Source: DASXRC01 sp036506495
Lineage (GTDB): Bacteria > Actinomycetota > Actinomycetes > Mycobacteriales > Micromonosporaceae
Direction of reading: 5' to 3'
DNA: 64,000 nt
Assembly: GCA_036506495.1 (NCBI GenBank)
Contig: DASXRQ010000104.1
Location: 24,301-88,300, forward strand
The notes under the pieces are model-generated. The model had not been told where the DNA came from and searched no databases. It saw only the letters and a list, made by a program, of their open reading frames with translations. Position numbers and translations under genes: made by a program. Positions 7,207 to 15,097 of the stretch are shown here, piece after piece (position 1 is the first letter of the stretch; each line of letters begins with the position of its first letter).

Positions 7207-8163
7207 ATGACCTTCGTAGAGACCCAGGACCGGTACGCCACGGCGGCTCACGCCGCCGACCGATACCCGGCGATCGAGATCCGGGATGCCGTCAAGACGT
7301 TCGGCAGCGTCGTTGCGGTCGACGGCGTCTCCCTGTCCATCCAGCCGGGCGAGATCGTCGCGCTGTTGGGACCCAACGGTGCCGGCAAGACCACGACGAT
7401 CGACATACTCCTCGGCCTGTCCCGGCCCACCCGCGGCGCGGTCTCGGTCTACGGCATGTCGCCGCGGGCCGCCGTCGCGCGCGGCCTCGTGTCCGCGGTG
7501 ATGCAGACCGGCGGACTGCTCAAGGACTACACGGTCGCGGAGACCGTCCGCCTGACCGCCTCCCTGTTCGCTTCCGGCCGACCGGTCGAGGAACTGCTCG
7601 ACCGTGCCGGCATCGCGGACATCGCGAACCGCCGCGTCGGCGCCTGCTCCGGCGGCCAGCAGCAGCGGCTGCGGTTCGCAATGGCGCTGGCGCCCAATCC
7701 CGACCTGCTCATCCTCGACGAGCCCACCACCGGCATGGACGTCGAGGGCCGCCGCGACTTCTGGGCCGCCATCCGCGCCGACGCAGCCGCCGGCCGCACG
7801 GTCGTCTTCGCCACCCACTACCTCGCCGAGGCCGACGAGCACGCCGACCGGATCGTGTTCATCCGCAAGGGTCAGGTCGTCGCGGACGGCACGCCGTCGC
7901 AGATCAAGAGCCTCGGCAGTGGGCGCACGGTCCGGGCCACCCTGGCGGGCGCATCCTCCCGGGACCTGACCGGCATCCCCGGCGCCAGCTCGGTCGAGGT
8001 CCGCGGCGACACGCTGATCGTGCAGGCACACGACTCGGACGCGGTCGCGCGGCACCTGCTCACGACCACGACAGCCCGCGACCTGGAGATCACTTCCCGC
8101 AACATCGAGGACGCGTTCATCGCGTTGACGATCGACGACGACACGGAGGCGACTGACCGATGA
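7207..8163 (+). CDS. ABC transporter ATP-binding protein (DrrA/CcmA-like)
   Basis: 318-residue ATPase subunit of an ABC-2 type exporter. Walker A is GPNGAGKTT, the signature is CSGGQQQRLRF, Walker B is LLILDEPTTGMD and the H-loop is ATHYLAEADEH. The C-terminal extension after about residue 225 (ATLAGASSRDLTGIPGA) is the regulatory tail seen in drug-exporter ATPases. It pairs with the overlapping permease. The operon ABC ATPase-permease-histidine kinase-response regulator, each overlapping the next by 4 bp, is common in Gram-positives for antibiotic or membrane-stress response. The ATG at 7207 has only a weak AGG upstream. Confidence 0.93.
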   Translation: MTFVETQDRYATAAHAADRYPAIEIRDAVKTFGSVVAVDGVSLSIQPGEIVALLGPNGAGKTTTIDILLGLSRPTRGAVSVYGMSPRAAVARGLVSAVMQTGGLLKDYTVAETVRLTASLFASGRPVEELLDRAGIADIANRRVGACSGGQQQRLRFAMALAPNPDLLILDEPTTGMDVEGRRDFWAAIRADAAAGRTVVFATHYLAEADEHADRIVFIRKGQVVADGTPSQIKSLGSGRTVRATLAGASSRDLTGIPGASSVEVRGDTLIVQAHDSDAVARHLLTTTTARDLEITSRNIEDAFIALTIDDDTEATDR

Positions 8164-8951
8164 CCGCTCCTGCTATCGCGACAATCGACGGCCGGTCCCT
8201 GCCCCGCTGGGGTGGGTTCTCGGCGACGTTCCTGGGCCTGGAGCTCCGGCGGCTGCTTCGCAACCGGCGCGTGGTGATCTTCACCCTCGTCGTGCCGCCC
8301 GTGTTCTTCCTGCTGTTCGGTACGAACGCGAACAACAAGACCGAGGTCGTCGGGCACGGCAACGTGACGGCGTACGTGATGATCAGCCTGGCGATCTACG
8401 GCGCGATGCTGGCGACGACGAGCGGCGGCGCGTCCGTGTCCTTGGAACGGGCAGTCGGCTGGAGCCGGCAGCTGCGGCTCACGCCGCTGCGGCCCGCGGC
8501 GTACGTCGGGGTCAAGCTGCTTGTGGCCATGGCGCTCGGCCTGATGTCGGTGGTCGCGACGTACGCCGTCGGGTCCGCCAGCGGTGCGCACATGCCGTGG
8601 TACGTCTGGGTCGAGACCGGCCTGCTCGCCTGGCTGTGTGCCCTGGTGTTCGCCGCGTTCGGACTGTTCATGGGGTACCTGCTGCCGGGCGAGAACGTCA
8701 TGCAGATCCTGGGCCCGGTCCTCGCGTTGCTCGCATTCGCAGGTGGGCTGTTCGTCCCCGTCGACCAGATGGGCCACACGTTCGCGACGCTCGCCAAGTT
8801 CACCCCGGCGTACGGCGTCGGCGAGATCGCCCGGTACCCGCTGACCGGCGACGGTTCGATCGGCATCGCCATTGTGAACGTCGCCGTTTGGACCTTGGTG
8901 TTCTGCCTCGGCGCCGCCTGGCGGTTCCGTCGCGACACCAAGCGGGTATGA
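8160..8951 (+). CDS. ABC-2 type transporter permease
   Basis: 263-residue integral membrane subunit. Hydrophobic helices are visible around VVIFTLVVPPVFFLLFG, VMISLAIYGAMLATTSGG, LLVAMALGLMSVVATYAVG, TGLLAWLCALVFAAFGLFM, ILGPVLALLAFAGGLF and VNVAVWTLVFCLGAAW, giving six spans as expected. The QIL motif near GPVLA and the region GRVLP-like loop follow ABC-2 family order. It would form the exporter with the preceding ATPase; the ATG overlaps its stop (ATGA). The substrate is not determinable. Confidence 0.92.
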   Translation: MTAPAIATIDGRSLPRWGGFSATFLGLELRRLLRNRRVVIFTLVVPPVFFLLFGTNANNKTEVVGHGNVTAYVMISLAIYGAMLATTSGGASVSLERAVGWSRQLRLTPLRPAAYVGVKLLVAMALGLMSVVATYAVGSASGAHMPWYVWVETGLLAWLCALVFAAFGLFMGYLLPGENVMQILGPVLALLAFAGGLFVPVDQMGHTFATLAKFTPAYGVGEIARYPLTGDGSIGIAIVNVAVWTLVFCLGAAWRFRRDTKRV

Positions 8952-10108
8952 CGGCGACCCCGGTCGCCCGCGACGATAGCGTTGGTCGCATGAGCAGCTC
9001 CACCTCCGGTGCGGGGCGCGCGGACGCGCCCCGCTTCGGGCCGATGTGGCTGTTCGCCGCGATCTGGCTGTTCTACCTCAGCGAAACCCTGCAGGCGCTG
9101 ATTCGCGAGGCGACCGGCTGGCGGCGCGCGATCGGGCTGGCCGCGCTCGCCGCCTTCTGCGTGCTCTACCTCTACGGGGTCTCCCGCGGCCGCCGGGGTC
9201 GGCTGACCGGCCGGGTGACGCCGCTGCGGCAGCGCTGGAGCATCCTCGCCGGACTCGCGGCGCTGACCATCATGATGGTGCCGGGCGCTCGGTTCCACGC
9301 GCTGGCGGCGGCCGTGTTCATCGCCGCGGCCGCCGCGCTGAGCCTGCCCGTGCGGCAGGCGGTGGTCGCGGTCGTCGCGATCTTCGCGCTCGCCGAGGCA
9401 CTGCCCTACTTCGTCCCCGGGTGGAGTGATAACGGATACGGCCTCGCGGTCGCGCTCGCCGGACTCGCGGTGTGGGGGCTGCGCACCGTCATGGACCGCA
9501 ACCAGCGGCTGGTCGACGCCGAACGCCGGCTGGCCGCCGGCGCCGTCGAGGAGGAACGCTCGCGGATCGCGGCGGACCTGCACGACATCCTCGGCCACTC
9601 GCTCACAGTCATCACGATGAAGGCCGAGCTCGCCGGGCGGCTCCTCGATGTCGACCTGGACCGCGCGCGTACCGAGCTGAAGGACCTGGAGAACCTGTCC
9701 CGGGACGCGCTCGCCGACGTGCGGTCGACCGCCCTGGGCCTGCGCGGGGTGTCGCTGCCCGGCGAGATAGCCGCGGCCCGCGCGGCACTCGACGCGGCCG
9801 GCGTCGACGCCGACCTGCCCTCGGTCGCCGACGAGGTGCCGAGCCGGTGGCGGGAGCTGTTCGCCTGGACGATCCGGGAGGCGGTGACCAATGTGGTACG
9901 CCACAGCGGCGCGTCCCGGGCCACCGTGCGCATCACGCCGCGCAGCGTCGAGGTGCTCGACAACGGCCGAGGGCAGTCGGCCGCGGCCAGCGACACCGGA
10001 CAGGGCCTTGATGGATTGCGGCAGCGGGCCATGGCCGCGGGCGCCGCCATCGAGGTCGGCGACCGGCCGGGCGGAGGTTTCCGCGTGTACGTGGAGGTGC
10101 CGGCATGA
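8948..10108 (+). CDS. Sensor histidine kinase, NarL/LiaS/DesK type
   Basis: About 386 residues: a multi-span membrane sensor (helices near MWLFAAIWLFYLSETL, AIGLAALAAFCVLYLYGV, SILAGLAALTIMMVPGA and a long Ala-rich hairpin), then a HisKA_3 dimerisation helix with RIAADLHDILGHSLTVI (His of ADLHD is the phosphoacceptor) and a HATPase with the N box REAVTNVVRHSG and DNGRG. There is no large extracytoplasmic domain, so it is an intramembrane-sensing kinase. The ATG at 8948 overlaps the permease stop by 4 bp. A second in-frame ATG at 8990 has TAGCGT 7 nt upstream (8977-8982) and could give a leaderless shorter form. Confidence 0.92.
   Translation: MTATPVARDDSVGRMSSSTSGAGRADAPRFGPMWLFAAIWLFYLSETLQALIREATGWRRAIGLAALAAFCVLYLYGVSRGRRGRLTGRVTPLRQRWSILAGLAALTIMMVPGARFHALAAAVFIAAAAALSLPVRQAVVAVVAIFALAEALPYFVPGWSDNGYGLAVALAGLAVWGLRTVMDRNQRLVDAERRLAAGAVEEERSRIAADLHDILGHSLTVITMKAELAGRLLDVDLDRARTELKDLENLSRDALADVRSTALGLRGVSLPGEIAAARAALDAAGVDADLPSVADEVPSRWRELFAWTIREAVTNVVRHSGASRATVRITPRSVEVLDNGRGQSAAASDTGQGLDGLRQRAMAAGAAIEVGDRPGGGFRVYVEVPA
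8977..8982 (+). promoter_or_regulatory. Possible internal leaderless promoter of the histidine kinase gene
   Basis: TAGCGT ends 7 nt before an in-frame ATG at 8990. If active it would let the kinase and response regulator be transcribed without the ABC genes. Confidence 0.4.
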
Positions 10109-10737
10109 GGGATGCCGCCACGGCGCGGATCCGGTTGTTGATCGCCGACGACCAGGCACTCGTTCGCGGCGCGCTGGCCGCCCTGCTCGAGCTCGAGCCG
10201 GACCTCGAGGTCGTCGCGGAGGTCGGTCGCGGCGACCTGGTGGTGGATGCGGCCCGCGCCAACCGTGCGGACGTGGCGTTGCTCGACATCGAGATGCCGG
10301 GCCTGGACGGGGTGGCTGCGACCCGCGAGCTGAGGGCCGCCGTCCCCGGCTGCCGCGTGCTGATGGTGACGACGTTCGGCCGCCCTGGCTACCTGCGCCA
10401 GGCGATGGCGGCGGGCGCCAGTGGCTTCGTCGTCAAGGACACACCCGCTCGTCAGCTCGCGGATGCCGTGCGGCGGGTCCATCGGGGACTTCGGGTGGTG
10501 GATCCCACGCTGGCCGCGGAGTCCCTCGCCCGTGGCGAATCGCCGTTGACGCTCCGCGAGAGCGAGGTGCTTCGCGCTGCGGCCGACGGGAAGACGGCCG
10601 CCGACGTGGCGGCCGAGCTGCACCTGTCGGAGGGCACGGTCCGCAACTACCTGTCCAGCGCGATCGCCAAGACCGGAGCGCGGACGCGCGCCGAGGCTGT
10701 TCGCCTCGCCCTCGAGCAGGGCTGGCTACTCGGCTGA
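10105..10737 (+). CDS. Response regulator, NarL/FixJ family
   Basis: 210-residue receiver plus LuxR-type DNA-binding protein. The receiver begins IRLLIADDQALVRGALAALL (acidic pair DD), and the phosphoacceptor Asp is in VALLDIEMPGLDG. The conserved Thr lies in VLMVTTFG and the Lys in GFVVKDTPA. The C-terminal HTH is TAADVAAELHLSEGTVRNYL. It overlaps the kinase stop (ATGA), so it is the cognate partner. The sequence resembles DesR/LiaR regulators that control an adjacent ABC exporter. The dyad at 7136-7147 is a possible autoregulatory target. Confidence 0.95.
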   Translation: MRDAATARIRLLIADDQALVRGALAALLELEPDLEVVAEVGRGDLVVDAARANRADVALLDIEMPGLDGVAATRELRAAVPGCRVLMVTTFGRPGYLRQAMAAGASGFVVKDTPARQLADAVRRVHRGLRVVDPTLAAESLARGESPLTLRESEVLRAAADGKTAADVAAELHLSEGTVRNYLSSAIAKTGARTRAEAVRLALEQGWLLG

Positions 10738-11394
10738 GCGGGCCCGGTCTGACCGGTGTGCCTCCCGCCAGAGCACGGCGCCGATCCAGACGAGGCCCGC
10801 GGCCACTACCGCGCCGTGGATCATGCGCACCACGGCCGGGGCGTAGAACTGCGGGATGAACAGGGCCATGCCGACCGCGAACGGAATTCCGCTGTATCGG
10901 GGCAGCACCGACGAGCGCCAGATCGCGATCGAGACCAGGATCGCGCCGACCCCAAGCAGTGCGAGGCCCAGCGCGAAGACGGTGGCGCCGACCGGGTGGC
11001 TCCGCACCGCGTCGGCGAGGTCGACCAGGTCGATGCTCCGGTCTTTCTTGGCCTTCGTGGCGATCGCGTTGAGCGCAAAGTCCTCGCCACCGTAGTACGT
11101 CAGGGTCAGCCCGGACCCGACCCAGGCGACCACGACCGCGAGAAAGGCGAGCCGCTCCACGCGGGTCCGGCCGACCGCATACCAGAGCGCGAGCAGGCCG
11201 AGCGGGATCAGGATGAAGCCGATCATCGCGAAGAGGTGGGCCGCTACCCACGCCCCGGACGACATCGACCTGATCGCACCGTCCTCTGTCGACTCATCGT
11301 GGTATGGCCGCACCGTCGGGTACAGAATGAACAACACGCCGGCAACGGCGAGCGCCGCAGCACCGAGGCGTACGCGGGTCGCGGATCCGAGCAT
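10726..11394 (-). CDS. Conserved multi-span membrane protein of unknown function
   Basis: 222-residue protein that I cannot assign to a named family. It has about six hydrophobic spans (LGAAALAVAGVLFILYP, AHLFAMIGFILIPLGLLALW, LAFLAVVVAWVGSGLTLTYY, TVFALGLALLGVGAILVSIA, GIPFAVGMALFIPQFYA, GAVVAAGLVWIGAVLW) with an acidic loop after the first. The ATG at 11394 has TAGTCT 7 nt upstream, the leaderless pattern; upstream in-frame residues run into the divergent gene's promoter. Its 3' end overlaps the response regulator gene by 12 bp, tail to tail. Confidence 0.7.
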   Translation of the reverse strand: MLGSATRVRLGAAALAVAGVLFILYPTVRPYHDESTEDGAIRSMSSGAWVAAHLFAMIGFILIPLGLLALWYAVGRTRVERLAFLAVVVAWVGSGLTLTYYGGEDFALNAIATKAKKDRSIDLVDLADAVRSHPVGATVFALGLALLGVGAILVSIAIWRSSVLPRYSGIPFAVGMALFIPQFYAPAVVRMIHGAVVAAGLVWIGAVLWREAHRSDRARSAE

Positions 11395-11401
11395 GCGGAG
11401 C

Positions 11402-11411
11402 AGACTAGCCT
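11402..11411. promoter_or_regulatory. Overlapping divergent -10 boxes sharing TA
   Basis: AGACTAGCCT reads TAGCCT on the plus strand (11406-11411) and TAGTCT on the minus strand (11407-11402). The minus box serves the membrane protein at 11394 (7 nt to its ATG). The plus box serves the oxidoreductase at 11429, whose GAGGGAGG Shine-Dalgarno lies between. The two boxes share the central TA, so the polymerases could not occupy both at once. Confidence 0.55.
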
Positions 11412-11428
11412 GGGCGCGAGGGAGGCAG

Positions 11429-12304
11429 ATGGCAAAACTGACTATCGGGGTCAACCTGCCGACATCGGCGGCGCCGGGCGCCGATCCGGTCGCCGATGCC
11501 ATGCGGGCCGAGCGGCTGGGGTTCGACTTCGTCTCCTCCTCCGATCACCCGTGCGGCGCGCAGCCGACGTTCGAGACCTGGACGATGCTCGCGTGGGTCG
11601 CCGCGGCTACCTCGCGCATCCGCATCGCCACCCGGGTGCTCGGAGTCCCGTACCGGCCGCCGCCGATGGTCGCCAAGATGGCGGAGACGCTCGACCGGCT
11701 CTCGGGCGGCCGGCTGATTCTCGGGCTGGGCGGGGGGTTCTCGGACGACGAGTTCCGCGCCTTCGGGCTCCGCGTGCCCTCCCCACGCGACAAGGTGGAC
11801 GGGCTGGAAGAGGCGATCCGCATCATCCGGGGGCTGTGGTCGGAGCGGGCCTTCACCTTCCACGGACGGCTGTTCCACACCGAGGTCGCCGATGTCGAAC
11901 CCAAGCCGGAACACCGCATCCCGATCTGGCTCGGCACGTACGGTCCCCGAGCCCTCCAGGTGACCGGGCGGCTCGCCGATGGATGGATCCCGTCGCTGGG
12001 ATTCGCGCCGCCGGAAGAGGTCACCGGCATGCGGGCCAAGGTCATGGCGGCCGCCCGCGCCGCGGGGCGCGACCCGGAGGAGATCACCTGTGCGTACAAC
12101 GTTCAGGTCCGCGTCGACGAGCGCCGCGCCGAGCGGGCCTCGATCGTGTCGGGACCGCCGGGCGCCGTTGCCGACCAACTCGCCGGGTTCGTTGGGCTCG
12201 GGTTCGGCGCGCTGAACCTAATGCCGTCCGGGCCGGACGCGAGCGAACAGGTCGAGCGGCTCGCCGAGGAGGTCGTGCCGGCCGTCCGTGCTGCCGCCTC
12301 TTGA
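11429..12304 (+). CDS. LLM-class F420-dependent oxidoreductase (TIGR03619-like)
   Basis: 291-residue TIM-barrel oxidoreductase of the bacterial luciferase-like family. The N-terminus AKLTIGVNLPTSA, the SSSDHPC loop where members place a cofactor-contacting His/Asp, the block RIRIATRVLGVPYRPP, GGRLILGLGGGFSDDEF and the late GRLADGWIPSLG match the actinobacterial F420 subgroup. It probably uses reduced F420 or FMNH2; the substrate is unknown. The start is the ATG at 11429 with GGGAGG 4 nt upstream. The gene is divergent from a membrane protein through a shared -10 region. Confidence 0.88.
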   Translation: MAKLTIGVNLPTSAAPGADPVADAMRAERLGFDFVSSSDHPCGAQPTFETWTMLAWVAAATSRIRIATRVLGVPYRPPPMVAKMAETLDRLSGGRLILGLGGGFSDDEFRAFGLRVPSPRDKVDGLEEAIRIIRGLWSERAFTFHGRLFHTEVADVEPKPEHRIPIWLGTYGPRALQVTGRLADGWIPSLGFAPPEEVTGMRAKVMAAARAAGRDPEEITCAYNVQVRVDERRAERASIVSGPPGAVADQLAGFVGLGFGALNLMPSGPDASEQVERLAEEVVPAVRAAAS

Positions 12305-12320
12305 TTGCGTCTCCACATTT

Positions 12321-12341
12321 CATCTTGACAGTGGCAAGATG
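12321..12341. promoter_or_regulatory. 7-7-7 inverted repeat over the -35 of the DUF1707 gene
   Basis: CATCTTG (12321-12327) and CAAGATG (12335-12341) are perfect inverted arms around a 7-nt spacer, and the inner bases also form CTTGnCAnTGnCAAG symmetry. TTGACA at 12325-12330 inside it is a consensus -35, so a repressor here would block transcription of the gene at 12380. No regulator gene is adjacent. Confidence 0.6.
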
Positions 12342-12379
12342 ACATGCCAATGTGGGAGGTGGACGTAAGGAGGCGCACG

Positions 12380-12808
12380 ATGTCGAACGAGCTGGAGCGC
12401 GTGGGTACCGCCGAGCGGGAGGCGGCCGCGGCGGTCCTCTCCGACGCCGCCGCCGAGGGTTACCTCGACACCGACGAGTTCGCGGAGCGTTCCGCGGCCA
12501 CGTACGCGGCCCGCACCCGCGCCGATCTCGACCGTGCCCTGGCCGAGCTGCCGGCGGGATGGATGCGGGCGCGAGTCAGGACCGGCCGGCGTGAGCGGCA
12601 CGCCGCGGCGGCGCGGCTGGGCATGCGACTGCACCTCGTCGCGTACCTGGCCGGGTCTCTGCTGATGATCGGCATCTGGCTGACCGTCGGCATGACCGCT
12701 GGCGCCTGGTACCCGTGGCCGATCTGGCCGATCCTCGGCTGGGGTCTCGGCCTGGCCGGTCACGTCGTGCCGGTGAGCCTCGCCGTGCGCCGGCTCGTCA
12801 GCCGGTAG
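12380..12808 (+). CDS. DUF1707 and 2TM domain-containing membrane protein
   Basis: 142-residue protein. The N-terminal DUF1707 (SNELERVGTAEREAAAAVLS, then GYLDTDEFAERSAATYAART and DLDRALAELP) is a small SHOCT-like helical domain, and the C-terminal half is a 2TM hairpin (LVAYLAGSLLMIGIWLTVG and WPIWPILGWGLGLAGHVVP). Such proteins are common and uncharacterised in actinomycetes; membrane-associated regulatory or scaffold roles have been suggested for SHOCT-like domains. The ATG at 12380 is chosen for AAGGAGG 6 nt upstream; an earlier in-frame ATG at 12344 lacks one. The upstream dyad predicts tight repression. Confidence 0.88.
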   Translation: MSNELERVGTAEREAAAAVLSDAAAEGYLDTDEFAERSAATYAARTRADLDRALAELPAGWMRARVRTGRRERHAAAARLGMRLHLVAYLAGSLLMIGIWLTVGMTAGAWYPWPIWPILGWGLGLAGHVVPVSLAVRRLVSR

Positions 12809-12817
12809 GGCCCTGGT

Positions 12818-13450
12818 TCAGGCAGAGAGCCGGAACGGCGGGTACCTGTCCGTGACGAGCGTGAACGCGTAACCGATCACGCGGTTGTGCCAACGGATGA
12901 CGCCCTCGACGAAGTCGAACAGACCACGCGGATACGAGCCCGTGAACAGGATCGCGAACCAGGCCACGACGACGGCGACGAACGCGCCTATATCCAAGAA
13001 GAACAGCACGATGTAGTGCGGGATCGCCAGCAGCCACTTGACGAGCGGAAGCCACCGGTTGAGGTCGCGGGCGGCGTCCGGGTACTGGTAGTCCAGGTGC
13101 ACCGACTGTTCGTCGTCGGTGGCTGGGTACCGGTCGTCCATCAGGGCCAGGTACGCCGTGACCCGGGTGCCGAACCGCTGCAGCTGGAGGTTCCAGTCGA
13201 ACCACCACCGCGGGTACTTGGTCCGGAACAGGATCATCAGCAGCGGCCCGAAGAACAGTAGCCCGCCGGCGCCCGCTGCCACAGCCGTCGTGTTGTCGCC
13301 GTACGACATCTGCCACGTCCCGCCCGCGACCGTGCCCAGCAGAATCAGGATCGGAATGGCCACGAAGATGCGGAAGCCGGTGGTCAGTCGGTTCAGCGGA
13401 CGATCCGGGTAGTCCACCGAGAACTGGACCGGGTATGGCGTCGGTTCCAT
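12818..13450 (-). CDS. DUF4389 domain-containing membrane protein
   Basis: 210-residue membrane protein with the DUF4389 pattern: YPVQFSVDYPDRPLNRLTTG at the N-terminus, a first helical hairpin (FVAIPILILLGTVAGG and AAGAGGLLFFGPLLMILF), a conserved KYPRWWFDWNLQLQRF linker, then a second unit with LPLVKWLLAIPHYIVLFF and the YPRGLFDFVEGVIRWHNRV ending. The repeated Y-P-R-(W/G) motif before each amphipathic segment is typical. The function is unknown. The ATG at 13450 has AGGAGG 5 nt upstream. It converges on the DUF1707 gene with 9 bp between stops. Confidence 0.88.
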   Translation of the reverse strand: MEPTPYPVQFSVDYPDRPLNRLTTGFRIFVAIPILILLGTVAGGTWQMSYGDNTTAVAAGAGGLLFFGPLLMILFRTKYPRWWFDWNLQLQRFGTRVTAYLALMDDRYPATDDEQSVHLDYQYPDAARDLNRWLPLVKWLLAIPHYIVLFFLDIGAFVAVVVAWFAILFTGSYPRGLFDFVEGVIRWHNRVIGYAFTLVTDRYPPFRLSA

Positions 13451-13667
13451 GAGTACCTCCTAGGTTTCGCCGATCCGCGCCGACTGCCATCTTTGCGGTC
13501 CGGCGGCTCGTCCACATGCGACTCGCCGTAATCCAGCGCGACCTCTGTGAGCGCTTCGACCATTGTCGATCATTGACCCTTCTCGGTCAGCCTGCAAGCA
13601 TGTCGATGGCTCTATGCCTACGAGGCGTGCGAGCCCGACCGGATCCCTAACCTCCGGGGAGGAACAC

Positions 13668-14699
13668 ATGAGAAGCATTCGACGGACCGCGCTGGCCACG
13701 GCGACGGCCCTCCTGGCGGTCGGTACCGCGCTGGCGGTGACGCCCGCAGAGGCCGCCAGCACACCGCTTGGCGTCGACGGAGCGGCGGCGCAGGCCCGGT
13801 CCCTCGGCACCGCCCGCACCGCCGGTGGGTACCTCGACGCCAGTGGTCGCATGGTCATCAACGTGACCGACTCCCGGGCCGCCGCGCAGGTCCGCGCCGC
13901 GGGCGCGGTGGCCCGGCTCGTGAGCCGTAGCTCGGCCCAGCTCGCGCAGGTCCAGGCGCGTCTGGACACCGGCGTCGCCGGCACCGCCTGGTCCGCGGAC
14001 CCCGTCGGCAACCAGGTCCTCGTCCAGGTCGACCCGACTGTCACCGGCCGCGCGCTCGCCAGCCTCCGGGCCGCGGTGGCCCGTTCGGGTGGGGCCGCCC
14101 GCATCGAGTACCTCCGCGCGGAGTTGCGCCCGCTCATCTCCGGCGGTGACGCCATCTACGGCAGCCAGTACCGGTGCTCGCTCGGGTTCAACGTCCGGAG
14201 CGGCAACACCTACTTCTTCCTGACCGCCGGACACTGCACGGATCTGGCCACCGAGTGGTTCTCCAATGCCAACCACACCACCAAGCTCGGCGACCGCACC
14301 GGCAGCAGCTTCCCCGGCAACGACTACGGCATCGTCCGTTACCTCAGCACGTACCCGGTCTCGTCCATCTCGGGCACCGTCGGCAGCCAGGACATCACGT
14401 CGGCCGGTAACGCGTTCGTCGGCGAGGCGGTCTCCCGCCGCGGCAGCACCACCGGCGTGCACACCGGCACGGTCACCGCCCTCAACGTAACCGTGCACTA
14501 CGTCGGCGGCGGCACCGTGCGACAGATGATCCAGACCAACGTCTGCGCCGAGCCCGGCGACAGCGGTGGCCCGCTCTACGCCCAGACGGTCGCACTTGGC
14601 CTAACCTCGGGCGGCAGCGGCAACTGCCGGACCGGCGGCACCACGTTCTTCCAGCCAGTGACCGAGGCCCTCAGCAAGTACGGCGTCTCCGTCTTCTGA
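13668..14699 (+). CDS. Streptogrisin B-like secreted serine protease precursor (S1E)
   Basis: 343-residue prepro-protease. Residues 1-30 are a Sec signal peptide (RR, then ATATALLAVGTALAV, cleavage near AEAA). Residues about 31-156 are the prodomain that folds and then inhibits the enzyme. The mature enzyme should begin at Ile157 (ISGGDAIYGS), giving 187 residues, very close to streptogrisin B. The triad is His189 (TAGHC), Asp219 (GNDYGIV) and Ser299 (GDSGGP). Four Cys fit two disulfides (C170-C190 and C293 with the GNC cysteine). It is released outside the cell to degrade protein. GGGGAGG lies 4 nt before the ATG at 13668. No propeptide protease or inhibitor gene is adjacent. Confidence 0.95.
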   Translation: MRSIRRTALATATALLAVGTALAVTPAEAASTPLGVDGAAAQARSLGTARTAGGYLDASGRMVINVTDSRAAAQVRAAGAVARLVSRSSAQLAQVQARLDTGVAGTAWSADPVGNQVLVQVDPTVTGRALASLRAAVARSGGAARIEYLRAELRPLISGGDAIYGSQYRCSLGFNVRSGNTYFFLTAGHCTDLATEWFSNANHTTKLGDRTGSSFPGNDYGIVRYLSTYPVSSISGTVGSQDITSAGNAFVGEAVSRRGSTTGVHTGTVTALNVTVHYVGGGTVRQMIQTNVCAEPGDSGGPLYAQTVALGLTSGGSGNCRTGGTTFFQPVTEALSKYGVSVF

Positions 14700-14714
14700 C
14701 GGAGCCGCGCGCTA

Positions 14715-14749
14715 TCCGGTGGCCCTGGACCTGCGCCGGGGCCACCGGA
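14715..14749 (+). terminator. Hairpin terminator after the protease gene
   Basis: TCCGGTGGCCC (14715-14725) pairs perfectly with GGGCCACCGGA (14739-14749) around a 13-nt loop, starting 15 bp past the protease stop. There is no T tract, as is usual in high-GC actinomycetes. Confidence 0.7.
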
Positions 14750-14869
14750 CGCTCACGGCCGTTTAGGTATCCGCAGGTCAGCCGGGTGGACACCCCGGAA
14801 CGGGTTTCGTAGCTGCGCAAACAGTGCGACCATATCGACAAACTCCGGCCACGAGGTGAGGAGTCGGCG

Positions 14870-15097
14870 ATGGTCGGTCAGCGGATCCACTTCGTCAACG
14901 AGTTCGCGCCCTGCGGCCGCGTGGTCGAGGGAGACCACTACCGGGACGCCGACGACGAGGGGCTCGTCTTCGTCGACGAGTTCTACGCCTGCGGTTGCCG
15001 CAAGATCCAGCACGAGTTCCACGACGGGAGCATCCAGACAAGATCAATCCGGCACGACGGAAAGGTGCTCTTCGACGACGGCGACCATGGGTGCTGA
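14870..15097 (+). CDS. Small Cys-containing protein preceding frdA
   Basis: 75-residue protein that I do not recognise. It has two Cys groups, EFAPCGRVVEG and EFYACGCRKIQHEFHDGS, and a third at the very end (DHGC), with many acidic residues and aromatic strands: a compact, possibly metal- or redox-active fold. Support for it being real: ATG at 14870 with GAGGAG 6 nt upstream, codon use like the neighbours, and an 11-bp overlap with the fumarate reductase flavoprotein gene. It could assist Fe-S or flavin maturation, but that is guesswork. 14750-14857 upstream shows no clear promoter. Confidence 0.6.
   Translation: MVGQRIHFVNEFAPCGRVVEGDHYRDADDEGLVFVDEFYACGCRKIQHEFHDGSIQTRSIRHDGKVLFDDGDHGC

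Noticed and set aside
8396..10159. 587-codon minus-strand frame
   Set aside because: Lies opposite the permease, kinase and regulator genes, with low-complexity Arg/Pro/Gly composition; a shadow.
14856..15086. N-terminal extension of FrdA
   Set aside because: Ser/Thr-rich sequence in the +2 frame of the small upstream gene; FrdA homology begins at ATG 15087.
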